Positions 45,484 to 53,701 of a stretch of DNA of 55,939 nucleotides are shown here, piece by piece. A model generated the notes under the pieces. That model was given only the letters and a program-made list of their open reading frames with translations, was not told the origin of the DNA and searched no databases. The stretch is taken from the IMG/VR virus record IMGVR_UViG_3300009154_004663, positions 1-55,939 of that record. One strand, given 5' to 3'. The DNA is from a virus. Position 1 is the stretch's first letter; each line of letters starts with the position of its first letter. The position numbers and the translations under genes were made by a program.

Positions 45484-46548
45484 ATGGATTTATCTAGAAT
45501 AGAAGAGTTAGTTAATTCAGTCCTTTCTAAGGAATTCCCTGGAGATCCTGCTAGGCAAAGGGTTTACAAAGGAGGTAATAGACTGAATTTTTGCTGTCCT
45601 TACTGTGGGGATTCTGTAAAAGATCCTAAGAAGAAAAGGGGGAACTTTTATTTAGATACCCTATCTTATAAATGTTATAATGGCGGATGTGGTATATTCA
45701 AAGATTCACTTAACTTCTTTAAAGATTTTCACGTCCAAAATAAATTAAGTGGAGAGGAGCGTGAGGAGATTAGAAAAATAATAGAGGAAAATCACGCAAG
45801 GAGAAAACCAATCTACGGAAAAATTGATATTGGGGTTTTCTTTGAGAATGATATAAATGAAATTGTTATACCTAGGGATTTCTTTATGAAGACTTTGGGA
45901 CTTCAAGATGTAAAGGATTCAAAGATTTCCAACTATATCCAAAGAAGATGTCAGCCTCTAGATTCAAGATTTGCCTGGGATTCTAAAAGGGAGAAGCTAT
46001 ACCTTTTTAATCTAACCCCAGACAATAAAATTCTTGGTCTTCAAGTTAGAAACATGGAATCGGTTAAGGGGGGATCTAAATATTTAACATACAAACTCAG
46101 TGGAATATATGAGAAAATACTTAGACAAACAAATCCTGAAATTTTAGAGAAAGCTAGAGAGGTCGATCCTATCTCAAATGTTTTTGGAATAGGATTTTTA
46201 GATTTCAATAGCATTATTACTATATTTGAAGGCCCTATGGATTCTTGGTTGTGGGGCAATTCAACTGGACTCTGCTCTCTTGAGAACAGATTTCCATTTG
46301 ACCTAGACAATAAAAGATATTGGTACGATTGGGACAAAGCAGGAATCCAAAAATCAATGGATCTTCTTTCAAAGGGTGAGACTGTTTTTAATTGGGGAAA
46401 ATTTTTAGAAGAGAATGATATAACTAAAAACAGAAAATGGGATTTAAATGACCTGGTAATTCATTTGAGATTTACTGGCAAAAAGATAAAAAGATTCGAT
46501 AACTATTTTACAAACGAGATACTTGACCTTAGATATTTTATTAATTGA
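45484..46548 (+). CDS. 61: DNA primase, gp61-like (zinc finger plus TOPRIM)
   Basis: This 354-aa protein has an N-terminal zinc ribbon with Cys38, Cys41, Cys64 and Cys69 (CPYCGDS, then YKCYNGGCG) and a TOPRIM-type catalytic half: ITIFEGPMDSWLWGNS with Glu249 and Asp253, and YWYDWDKAGI with Asp282 and Asp284 of the DxD pair. T4 gp61 (342 aa) has the same length and organisation and makes pentaribonucleotide primers with the gp41 helicase. The gene lies directly behind the gp32 terminator. The order gp32-primase-UvsY-UvsW is a compact version of the T4 replication and recombination set. Confidence 0.85.
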   Translation: MDLSRIEELVNSVLSKEFPGDPARQRVYKGGNRLNFCCPYCGDSVKDPKKKRGNFYLDTLSYKCYNGGCGIFKDSLNFFKDFHVQNKLSGEEREEIRKIIEENHARRKPIYGKIDIGVFFENDINEIVIPRDFFMKTLGLQDVKDSKISNYIQRRCQPLDSRFAWDSKREKLYLFNLTPDNKILGLQVRNMESVKGGSKYLTYKLSGIYEKILRQTNPEILEKAREVDPISNVFGIGFLDFNSIITIFEGPMDSWLWGNSTGLCSLENRFPFDLDNKRYWYDWDKAGIQKSMDLLSKGETVFNWGKFLEENDITKNRKWDLNDLVIHLRFTGKKIKRFDNYFTNEILDLRYFIN

Positions 46549-46564
46549 CGATCCAAATTCAGGA

Positions 46565-46786
46565 ATGGATAGAACTGGGGAATGGGAATCCCAGCTAGAT
46601 CATAGATCTGGTCCTAAACTTAAATTCCCAGTAAAGATCAGAGAGGAATCATTTGGAAGTGTTGATGTTTCTTTTGATGATCCCAATGTTTCAAATCCAG
46701 TTAAAAAGAAAGGCGAAATCGAAAAGAAACCAAAAGTGGTAGAAATAGGTAAGAAGAAAAGAGATAACAAATCAAAACTATTCTAA
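46565..46786 (+). CDS. Small basic protein, unknown function
   Basis: This 73-aa product starts from the ATG at 46565, 16 nt after the primase stop; a TTG start at 46523 overlapping primase is possible but less likely. The sequence (MDRTGEWESQLDHRSGPKLK) ends in a strongly basic Lys-rich tail (IGKKKRDNKSKLF). The stop overlaps the start of the next gene by one base, so it is translationally coupled to the UvsY-like gene. The basic tail suggests nucleic-acid contact. No family recognised. Confidence 0.6.
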   Translation: MDRTGEWESQLDHRSGPKLKFPVKIREESFGSVDVSFDDPNVSNPVKKKGEIEKKPKVVEIGKKKRDNKSKLF

Positions 46787-47229
46787 TGTCGGAAGAAAAA
46801 AAAGACTTTAATAAAATATTTGAAGACGAAAGGCTTGAATGGAAAGAAAAGATCCAAGGTATCGCATTAAATCTGAAGAGCATTCAAACAGTTGCTAAAG
46901 CCCAGATAGATCTTTTCAGTCAAAGACAAATTCTTTTAGAATATAGCTACAAGCTAGCTTCTATAATTGCAAAGCTCAATTCAAAATATAATGCTGACAA
47001 GGCAAAGAAGATGAAGGAGTACTCTGAAAAAAGCGATGTCAGATACGGATCGAACGAAAAGATGCTTTTAATCGAAGGGGATCTAACCGAGATTTCTGAA
47101 AAAATAGATCTTGTTGAGAATCATAGAAAATTCATAGATCAAACCGTGCAGACGGTTGATCATATGCTATATGGTATACGCCAAAGAATATCATTAGAGG
47201 AATATCTAAGAGGTGGATCTATTAAATAG
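46786..47229 (+). CDS. uvsY: UvsY-like recombination mediator
   Basis: This 147-aa, almost wholly helical, charged protein includes EWKEKIQGIALNLKSI, YKLASIIAKLNSKYNADKAK, a YSEKSDVRYGSNEKMLLIEG segment and a C-terminal TVDHMLYGIRQRISLEEYL. T4 UvsY (137 aa) has the same size, helical content and a comparable run from a central basic/acidic patch to a final helix (DAIKSRGFAIKH). UvsY loads the UvsX recombinase on gp32-coated DNA. Placement between gp32/primase and UvsW, as in T4 where uvsY lies close to uvsW, is strong support. Sequence similarity alone is modest, so I rate it as probable. Confidence 0.62.
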   Translation: MSEEKKDFNKIFEDERLEWKEKIQGIALNLKSIQTVAKAQIDLFSQRQILLEYSYKLASIIAKLNSKYNADKAKKMKEYSEKSDVRYGSNEKMLLIEGDLTEISEKIDLVENHRKFIDQTVQTVDHMLYGIRQRISLEEYLRGGSIK

Positions 47230-47252
47230 ACGGACTTTTATTCCATATAAAA

Positions 47253-47260
47253 GATATATA
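47253..47260 (+). promoter_or_regulatory. GATATATA promoter-like element
   Basis: GATATATA followed by ATATAAAA lies 26 nt upstream of the homing endonuclease GTG start. If the endonuclease is an insertion, it has either brought or landed behind a promoter, so it could also drive uvsW. Confidence 0.5.
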
Positions 47261-47278
47261 ATATAAAAATTATATACA

Positions 47279-47968
47279 GTGGATAATTATTATGTTTATG
47301 TTTATTTAGATCCAAGAAAACCTGGAAATTGGGCTTACGGGAAGTATATCTTTGAATATGAGCCTTTTTATGTAGGGAAGGGTAGGAATTTTAGAAGCAG
47401 AATACATTTACAGAAAGTTAAACGCGGGAAATATTCGAATCTTCCTAAGTATCATATAATTAAAAAAATACTGGATTGCGGATTGGAGCCGGTAATAATT
47501 AAATATAGTGAGAATCTTAATGAGAAAGATTCATTTTCCATAGAGAATGAAATGATAGTGACAATAGGTAGATTTGATTTAAAAAATGGACCTTTAAGAA
47601 ATCTTAGTAATGGTGGGGAGGGAAATGGAAATAGATTCTTTACGGAGGAGCATAGAAAAAATCTGGGGCTTTCCAAAAAAGGTATTCTTACTGAAAACCA
47701 ATCAAAACATTTAAAAAAAATTCATGAATCAATGAAGGGTAACAAAAGAACCCTTGGATTCAAATTTTCTCAAGATAGTATAAATAAAATGATAAAATCT
47801 AGAAGTAAGCCTGTTATTCAAATGGATATGTCCGGAGCTTTTATTAATGAGTTTGAATCAATTAAAGAGGCACAAGAAAAAACTGGGGTTTGCTCTATTT
47901 CTAAAATTTTAAACGGAAGGGGTAAAAGTGCAGGTGGATTTTTATGGTCTTATAAAAATAAAGAATAA
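47279..47968 (+). CDS. GIY-YIG homing endonuclease (free-standing)
   Basis: This 229-aa protein has a GIY-YIG catalytic core: YVYVYLDPRKPG (5-16, GIY strand), EPFYVGKGRNFRSRIH (28-43, YIG strand with the following Arg), and SIENEMIVTIG (~87-97) with the catalytic Glu. DNA-binding NUMOD3 (FTEEHRKNLGLSKKG, ~120-134) and NUMOD1 (KPVIQMDMSGAFINEFESIK plus SKILNGRGKSAGGFLW, ~179-225) modules follow. Such enzymes cut a cognate site in phages lacking the gene, spreading themselves. It sits between the uvsY-like gene and uvsW, the kind of place where T4-like phages carry mobile endonucleases. No in-frame ATG is near; GTG at 47279 starts it. Confidence 0.92.
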   Translation: MDNYYVYVYLDPRKPGNWAYGKYIFEYEPFYVGKGRNFRSRIHLQKVKRGKYSNLPKYHIIKKILDCGLEPVIIKYSENLNEKDSFSIENEMIVTIGRFDLKNGPLRNLSNGGEGNGNRFFTEEHRKNLGLSKKGILTENQSKHLKKIHESMKGNKRTLGFKFSQDSINKMIKSRSKPVIQMDMSGAFINEFESIKEAQEKTGVCSISKILNGRGKSAGGFLWSYKNKE

Positions 47969-47971
47969 TTA

Positions 47972-49495
47972 ATGCTTAAATTTCAAGTTTCAGAAGATCA
48001 ACAGTGGATGGTTCTTATAGAATCTCCAGATGAGATCGAGAAGAAACAAATAGAAATATCGCTGACGAAGAAGATCCACAACTTCTATTTCCACCCTCTA
48101 GTCAAAAAGAAAATTTGGGATGGAAGTGTTTGCTTTGTTGATAAAAAGGGACCTTTTATGAGAGTCCCTATTGGTCTTTGGAGAGAGCTAATGCAAATTG
48201 GAGAAGACTACAAAATAAAGATAGAGATAGAAGGTTTAGATGATCTTATTCTGAAAGATTTAACCCTTGATGACTTTACCCTATGGGTAAATGAATTTTT
48301 TTCTGACTCTAAAATGGAGCCACGTGATTATCAGATAGAGACAGCCTGGAAATTGATCAAATATAGATACTCTGTTTCTGAAGTTGCTACATCGTCAGGA
48401 AAAACCCTAATCTCCTTTATGATCTTTGCTTATCTTAAAAGTAAAGGACTTATACGTAAGTTTATGATGGTTGCCCCTAATAACAATCTAGTTATTCAGG
48501 GAACGGAAGACTTTGATGATTATGGGTTGGAAAAGCTTGGGGTTAAGATCCAACAGATAGGTGGGGGAAATAAGCTTAGACAAGGATGTGACCTAATTAT
48601 AGGAACCTTCCAATCTTTAGTAAAACAGGATCCAGAGTTTTTTGAAGAGGTTGATGCAGTTTTTGTGGATGAAGCCCATCACACCAATTCAATGTCAATT
48701 AAGAAGATCATGTCTAATTGTATGCACTCTAGGTGGAGATATGGACTTACTGGAACCCTAACAAAAAGGGGAACCGCCGATTATCTAACAATTCAGCAAT
48801 TTCTAGGTCCTTTAATGGTCGAGATCCCGCCAAGCTTTCTTTTTGATAATAATTATGCTACCCCAGTTTCAATTAAAATAGTGATGCTAGATTGGTTGGA
48901 TCAGGAGTACAAAGATAAATTAGCAGAACTGAAGACGAATCACAACAACCTTGAGGGGAATGATGTTTACAACATAGAGAGAAAGCTTGTTATTGAAAGC
49001 AAGAAGAGACTTAATTATGTTGTTGATTTTATCACAAAAACTTCCAAGAACTCTTTGGTTCTCTTCCAATCAGTAAAGGATGAGTACGGAAAGCAGATCT
49101 GGAATCTTATAAGGGAAAAAACTAGCGATAAAGAGGTGTTTTACGTGGATGGCGACACCGACGAGAGTTTAAGAGAAGAATATAAGGGTCGAATGGCAGC
49201 GGGCGGTAATAAGATCCTAATAGCCACATACGGCACATTTGCTACTGGTATATCAATTAACAATATTCATAATATATTTCTGGTTGAATCATATAAGAGC
49301 GAGGTCCTAATTAAGCAGAGCCTAGGAAGAGGGATGAGAAAGATGGAGGGTAAGGAGAAAGTTAACGTAATAGACTTTGTAGATGACTTCAGTAGTAGCA
49401 AATATCAAAACTATTTAGTTAAACATGGGGAGGTCAGACTCCAGATTTACAAAAAAGAGGGGTTTGAGTATAAAATTTTTAAAGTTAAACTCTAG
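47972..49495 (+). CDS. uvsW: UvsW-like DNA/RNA helicase (SF2)
   Basis: This 507-aa protein has an N-terminal ~115-residue DNA-binding-like domain, then SF2 motifs: RDYQIETAWKL (Q-motif area, 118-128), SEVATSSGKTLIS (Walker A, 136-148), AVFVDEAHHTN (DEAH box 233-236), YGLTGTLTKRGTADY (motif III region) and the C-terminal helicase lobe with ATYGTFATGISINNIHN and IKQSLGRGMRKMEGKEK (motif VI). UvsW of T4 (587 aa) unwinds R-loops and branched DNA and switches replication from origin to recombination mode. It lies 3 nt downstream of the endonuclease gene. The start ATG follows TAATTA with no Shine-Dalgarno motif. Confidence 0.88.
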   Translation: MLKFQVSEDQQWMVLIESPDEIEKKQIEISLTKKIHNFYFHPLVKKKIWDGSVCFVDKKGPFMRVPIGLWRELMQIGEDYKIKIEIEGLDDLILKDLTLDDFTLWVNEFFSDSKMEPRDYQIETAWKLIKYRYSVSEVATSSGKTLISFMIFAYLKSKGLIRKFMMVAPNNNLVIQGTEDFDDYGLEKLGVKIQQIGGGNKLRQGCDLIIGTFQSLVKQDPEFFEEVDAVFVDEAHHTNSMSIKKIMSNCMHSRWRYGLTGTLTKRGTADYLTIQQFLGPLMVEIPPSFLFDNNYATPVSIKIVMLDWLDQEYKDKLAELKTNHNNLEGNDVYNIERKLVIESKKRLNYVVDFITKTSKNSLVLFQSVKDEYGKQIWNLIREKTSDKEVFYVDGDTDESLREEYKGRMAAGGNKILIATYGTFATGISINNIHNIFLVESYKSEVLIKQSLGRGMRKMEGKEKVNVIDFVDDFSSSKYQNYLVKHGEVRLQIYKKEGFEYKIFKVKL

Positions 49496-49501
49496 CCAGG
49501 G

Positions 49502-49509
49502 GATATATA
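49502..49509 (+). promoter_or_regulatory. GATATATA promoter-like element
   Basis: GATATATA followed by TAG begins 7 nt after the uvsW stop and lies 28 nt upstream of the 189-aa gene. It marks the likely start of the accessory transcription unit that includes the nucleotidyltransferase and the ligase/NMNAT fusion. Confidence 0.6.
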
Positions 49510-49529
49510 TAGAAAAATAGAAGTTCCCA

Positions 49530-50099
49530 ATGAGAATTAAAAAATTCGAGGCTTTTTCTGAATCCATTAGTGAATCTAGCAGGTATTATTCAAGAGGGAG
49601 ATCTTCAGAATATGCACCATCTGATAAAGGAAAAACCAAATTTAGCAGATGGATGAGGGGAATGTCATCTGGTCTTAGAAGTGACATTGAATATAGAAAG
49701 GGAGATTCTTATCAAAATAGTGGGGAAGATCCTGTTAACATAGCAAAAAATGTTTTTTCTTTATTTGGTAGATTGATATTCAGTGCTGGTGCTGCCGTAG
49801 CTGATTTCTTCTCAACTGGGGATAATAAAGACACATTTGCTAAGATGTCTAAAGATAGAGTGGAGCAGAAGAAAGATGATGTTTTAGATAGCTGGGAAGC
49901 TAAAAACATTAAAGGAAAAAATGTAACCCAAAAGGATGCCCAAGATTTCTACACCTCTGGTGTTTTAAAAGGGAAAGGTTATTTTGGCAAGGGATACGAC
50001 CCGGAAAATCCTAAGAATGGAGACGAAAGAGTTTACAGCGACTATTTAAGTGGAGCTATGGAAAGATATTATGACAGATTAAGGCCCTATGAAAAGTAA
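49530..50099 (+). CDS. Protein with capsid-targeting-like N-terminus, unknown function
   Basis: This 189-aa protein starts MRIKKFEAFSESISESSRYY, a basic/aromatic leader ending in ISE at residues 13-15, as in T4 internal head proteins cut after (I/L)xE. The middle has a moderately hydrophobic stretch (NVFSLFGRLIFSAGAAVADF, ~74-93), and the C-terminal half is Lys/Asp/Tyr-rich with DAQDFYTSGVLKGKGYFGKG. It overlaps the following nucleotidyltransferase gene by 11 nt, so the two are coupled. It may be a packaged internal protein; no family recognised. Confidence 0.7.
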   Translation: MRIKKFEAFSESISESSRYYSRGRSSEYAPSDKGKTKFSRWMRGMSSGLRSDIEYRKGDSYQNSGEDPVNIAKNVFSLFGRLIFSAGAAVADFFSTGDNKDTFAKMSKDRVEQKKDDVLDSWEAKNIKGKNVTQKDAQDFYTSGVLKGKGYFGKGYDPENPKNGDERVYSDYLSGAMERYYDRLRPYEK

Positions 50100-51018
50100 G
50101 ATTTTAAATTTTTCTGGATTCTCTAAAATCTTCGAGGGCGGTGCTGCTATAAAAAGCTCAAGAAGAATTAGAGAGGCTGAATTTTCTTTAACAATGGAAA
50201 ACATTAAAAATATATTATTCCCTCTATTAGAGATAGATCCAAATTCAGAAGGAACCAATTATGTTGTTATTGGAAGTATAGGGAAGAAAGAAAATCCAGA
50301 CGATACGTCTGGTGACCTTGATATTGGGTATAATGGAAATTGGTTTTCCCAAAAAGAGGGGATTGGATATAAGGAATGTGCTAAGAGAGTTTTTGATATA
50401 CTCGATGCTGAGCTAGAGGAATCTCTTGGATTTAAACCGGAGATCAGATTAATGTCAGGACTTAATATAGTTAGTTTAGGCTGGCCAATAGAAGGAGATC
50501 CAGGTAAAGGTGAGGTTCAGTTAGATCTTATTCCTTTATCAGATATGACATGGTCTAAGTTTATCTACTATTCTCCTGATTACAAAAAGGGTGAAAGCAA
50601 ATATAAATCTGCTCACCGTAACTGGTTATTAGCAGCTATATTATCAGCTAGAGCCGAAGTTATAAACACAGATGATGAAGGTCAGGTTATGGATTACGAA
50701 ACACCAGTACTGATTTTAAGTGATGGACTATTCTGGCACACTAAATCATACAGAGGAAAGATTAAAGCAAGACTTAAAAATGCAGCTAAAATTCCGGGTA
50801 GTGAAAGATTCGTAACTAATAATCCCCAGGAGTTTATAGATTTCGCATTAGGTCAGGGATACTCTCAGAATGACGTTAAAACATTTGAGGATGTGTTTAA
50901 GATTATCACATCGCCTAATTTTGAATTGAGAGATCAGCTTCCTCACATCAAAACTAAATTTTTGGAATATCTAACTAGAGTTGGATTACCAGTTCCGAGT
51001 GAAATAAATACAATATAA
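50089..51018 (+). CDS. Pol beta-type nucleotidyltransferase, possibly head-packaged
   Basis: This 309-aa protein has an N-terminal leader MKSKILNFSGFSKIFE ending in IFE (14-16) like a capsid-targeting peptide. The body is a nucleotidyltransferase: VVIGSIGKKENPDDTSGDLD with Gly62-Ser63 and Asp76/Asp78, then EVQLDLIPLSDMTW with Asp146 as the third acidic residue. A helical C-terminal domain follows. Pol beta-type transferases add nucleotides to tRNA ends, proteins or drugs; the substrate here is unknown. It is tightly coupled upstream (11-nt overlap) and 25 nt before the ligase/NMNAT-like fusion, which suggests a joint nucleotide-transfer job. Confidence 0.75.
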   Translation: MKSKILNFSGFSKIFEGGAAIKSSRRIREAEFSLTMENIKNILFPLLEIDPNSEGTNYVVIGSIGKKENPDDTSGDLDIGYNGNWFSQKEGIGYKECAKRVFDILDAELEESLGFKPEIRLMSGLNIVSLGWPIEGDPGKGEVQLDLIPLSDMTWSKFIYYSPDYKKGESKYKSAHRNWLLAAILSARAEVINTDDEGQVMDYETPVLILSDGLFWHTKSYRGKIKARLKNAAKIPGSERFVTNNPQEFIDFALGQGYSQNDVKTFEDVFKIITSPNFELRDQLPHIKTKFLEYLTRVGLPVPSEINTI

Positions 51019-51043
51019 AGTAATAAAGTTTTAAAATAAAATT

Positions 51044-53128
51044 ATGTCAGGAATCGTTCATTTATATGATCTCTATAACAAGAAGGGCAAGGAATTCGTA
51101 GATAAGCTTTTGAACTCATACGTGACTGTGAATGAGAAGATGGATGGTTCTGCATTTATTTTTGAAAGAGATATTGAAACTGGTAAATTTCTTTTTTACA
51201 AAAGGGATCAAAGAAATCCAATTACACTCGTTGATAGAACTCTTATGAAATATTACGAGAAGCCTATAAACTATATCGAGTCTCTTCCTCCTCACGTAAT
51301 TCAAAAGATCCCTAGAGGATGGAGATTTGGCTTAGAGTATTTTTCAAGTAATAATCCAGTTGAAATTGTTTACGATAGGGTTCCTAAAAACAATCTTATC
51401 CTTTCCTATGTTCACAGAAAAGATTTAAGTGGAAATGCACAGGGTACTATACAAGATAAAGAGAAGCTTGATACTTGGGCAGATCTTATTGGTGTTGAAA
51501 GACCTCCGATAATTTTCCAGGGAGAACTTGATGAAAATCAAAAATCTCAGATTATGAATTTTCTTCAAACCCCATTTGAAGACCTTGTGAATGAATATAA
51601 AACTAGAAGCTTTGTTGCATTCATAATTGGGGTTCTTAATCCTGAGCTTAAAACTACTGCTTTAAACCACGATTTAGAAAAACCTATCGAAGGTATAGTA
51701 TTTAGATTTGGTAAGGATGTTGAAGAAGGCGAACCAGTTTTATCTAAGATGGTAAATCCGGTTTTCACTGAGCTAGCTAAATCTAAGGCCAAGAAGAAAA
51801 GAGAGGATAAGCCGAGTGATTTCTTAGGTATAGCTATATTAGACGTTATGAATTTCATCTTAGAGAATGGTGTAGATTCATTCTCAATGGACGGTGAAAC
51901 TGAAGACGAAAGATATGTTTCTTTTATGTCTGATGTTTTTTCTAAATTTCTTGACGAGTATTCTTCTAAATATAAAAATGCAGATTTCCAAGAACCGGAG
52001 TATCTTAAGAGAGATGACTTTAGGTTAAACAAGGGAATGATCAAAGACAAACGTGTTTTAAAGTATGTTGATCTTGATGAATCATTTGAATCCCTATTTA
52101 AGCTGATTCTTAATTCTTTCAGAAAGATAAAAAAGAGACCAGGTGGAATAATCACACAATCGATTATGGATCAATTCAATTCTCTAGTTTCTCAGTTGGA
52201 GAAAAGAATATCAGGAAAGAAAGAGAAGAATGTTTCAGAGTCTGTTTCTTTACCTTCATTTTTAGACTTTAAAAAGAGTCTGGGAAGAAGAAAGATAGAT
52301 TATTTAACTGTCGAGAGTGAAGATGTTAGTGAGGTCGAAAACGAGGAAGATGGAGAATTCTATTCATATAATGAATTTATTTCAGCTATTGAAAAAATAG
52401 ACACATCAAGAAAACCTAAACTCACTGAAGATTCTAAGAAGGATGAGAAGAAGGAAGATAAAGAGGAAAAGAAAGAGCTTGAACCGGTAAATGTTATTCT
52501 TGGAAGATTTCAGCCTTTCCATAATGGTCATTTAAAAATGGCTACCTTTATGAAGGAGAAAAACAATCTCCCTTGTATAATAGCAGTAGTTCACCCAGGG
52601 CACAGTAAGTCTAAAAAATCTCCATTTAGTTTGGATTTAGTTAGAAAATATATGGAGAGTTTAGTCAGAGAGAAAGAGAGTTTAATAAAAGGTTTTTATA
52701 TAGTAAACAGAGGATTATTAGGAATTGCTTATGGTGCAGCTAAAGAACATGGATTTATTATAAAAGCTATAGGTGCAGGCGATGATAGAGTTGATGACTA
52801 TAAAAAACAAGAAGAGTATCTCAAAAAGCACGGAAGTGATTTCCCACAAGAAATAAAAATCATAGAAACTCCAAGATCTGCATCCTCTACTGACGTGAGA
52901 GAGAAGTTGAAAAATGAGGATTTTCTGGGATTTAAAAAAATGGTTCCTGCTTCTGTTGCATCTTTCTATCAGTCTTTCGTTACTGCATTAAATGATGTTG
53001 AACTTAAAGAATCTGATGAATTAAAAAAACCAAGCGCTGAAAGTCTAACAGAAGGGGAAAAACCAAAAAGAAGAGCACTAAAAAAATCTAAAAATAATAA
53101 ACAAGAGGATGAAAATATTAAGATTTAA
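51044..53128 (+). CDS. Fusion of nucleic-acid ligase-like domain and NMN-adenylyltransferase-like domain
   Basis: This 694-aa protein has two nucleotidyltransferase parts. Residues ~1-270 carry covalent ligase motifs: VNEKMDGSAFIFERD (KMDGS at 32-36, candidate AMP-lysine Lys32), GWRFGLEYF, IEGIVFRFG (216-223) and VLSKMVNP (Lys235, motif V-like), as in ATP-dependent RNA/DNA ligases. A helical middle and a Lys/Glu-rich linker (~380-480) lead to a C-terminal HxGH transferase: VILGRFQPFHNGHLKMA (HNGH 493-496) and PRSASSTDVREKL (610-622), the pattern of NadM-type NMN adenylyltransferases. The C-terminus is basic and overlaps the next gene by 20 nt. Proposed functions (RNA repair or capping, NAD synthesis) are inference. 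Confidence 0.75.
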   Translation: MSGIVHLYDLYNKKGKEFVDKLLNSYVTVNEKMDGSAFIFERDIETGKFLFYKRDQRNPITLVDRTLMKYYEKPINYIESLPPHVIQKIPRGWRFGLEYFSSNNPVEIVYDRVPKNNLILSYVHRKDLSGNAQGTIQDKEKLDTWADLIGVERPPIIFQGELDENQKSQIMNFLQTPFEDLVNEYKTRSFVAFIIGVLNPELKTTALNHDLEKPIEGIVFRFGKDVEEGEPVLSKMVNPVFTELAKSKAKKKREDKPSDFLGIAILDVMNFILENGVDSFSMDGETEDERYVSFMSDVFSKFLDEYSSKYKNADFQEPEYLKRDDFRLNKGMIKDKRVLKYVDLDESFESLFKLILNSFRKIKKRPGGIITQSIMDQFNSLVSQLEKRISGKKEKNVSESVSLPSFLDFKKSLGRRKIDYLTVESEDVSEVENEEDGEFYSYNEFISAIEKIDTSRKPKLTEDSKKDEKKEDKEEKKELEPVNVILGRFQPFHNGHLKMATFMKEKNNLPCIIAVVHPGHSKSKKSPFSLDLVRKYMESLVREKESLIKGFYIVNRGLLGIAYGAAKEHGFIIKAIGAGDDRVDDYKKQEEYLKKHGSDFPQEIKIIETPRSASSTDVREKLKNEDFLGFKKMVPASVASFYQSFVTALNDVELKESDELKKPSAESLTEGEKPKRRALKKSKNNKQEDENIKI

Positions 53129-53648
53129 TGAATTCAATTCAGGTCTTTATGAATCTGATGGATTTGGAACTTCGCCATTTTTACTAAAAAAAGTTAGTGA
53201 TGTTTACCACTACTTCTTTAATATAGAGAGCGAAGATGAGAAAGGCCATATGGGATATCATTTAACCATAGGAAAATATTCAGATAAAGAAATGATCACA
53301 GGTGCTAAAAATTCATATTGCGTTTTAGCTCTAAATCAAATCTCTCCGGAAATTATAGAGGATCTTGCAATTGACAAAGAGGAGATTCCTGATCAGCATG
53401 ATGAAAAATTCGAAGCTTCAGGCGGTGAAGTTTCTAGACTTATGGAAATTTGTTCTAAATGTATTTTGAATTATTTGGAATTGAATCCAAAGGTGAGTAG
53501 AATCTACGATGAAATCCAACAAAATCTTTCTTTCCAAGGTAAAGGAACCTATATTGAATATATGAAATCTATAGTTATTTCATATCTAGGTGAAAATTGG
53601 AGAGTTCAAGAGGGATCTACAAAAAATTCGGTGTTAATTAGCAGATAG
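53109..53648 (+). CDS. Protein with capsid-targeting-like N-terminus, unknown function
   Basis: This 179-aa protein starts MKILRFNEFNSGLYESDGF, with a leader ending in LYE (13-15), the (I/L)xE type of T4 prohead-protease sites. The body is mixed alpha/beta: DVYHYFFNIESEDEKGHMGY, a LNQISPEIIEDLAIDKEEIP helix, and a YIEYMKSIVISYLGENWRV C-terminal section. No recognised motif. It overlaps the end of the ligase/NMNAT-like gene by 20 nt and so is translationally coupled to it. It is followed by the H1-like gene with its own promoter-like region. Confidence 0.7.
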   Translation: MKILRFNEFNSGLYESDGFGTSPFLLKKVSDVYHYFFNIESEDEKGHMGYHLTIGKYSDKEMITGAKNSYCVLALNQISPEIIEDLAIDKEEIPDQHDEKFEASGGEVSRLMEICSKCILNYLELNPKVSRIYDEIQQNLSFQGKGTYIEYMKSIVISYLGENWRVQEGSTKNSVLISR

Positions 53649-53701
53649 GAAACAAAGGGTTTTTTGACACATATAATATAGATTAAAAAAAACAATTAAT
53701 T

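Noticed and set aside
46523-46564. TTG start extending the 73-aa protein into primase
   Set aside because: The ATG at 46565 gives normal spacing after primase; the extension only overlaps primase codons.
51565-52155. A 196-codon minus-strand open frame
   Set aside because: It lies fully antisense to the ligase/NMNAT-like gene, is Ser-rich, and has no recognisable motif; coding evidence on the + strand is strong.
53664-53677. TTGACA and TATAAT sequences before the H1-like gene
   Set aside because: The two hexamers are only 2 nt apart, so they cannot be a normal sigma-70 promoter pair.
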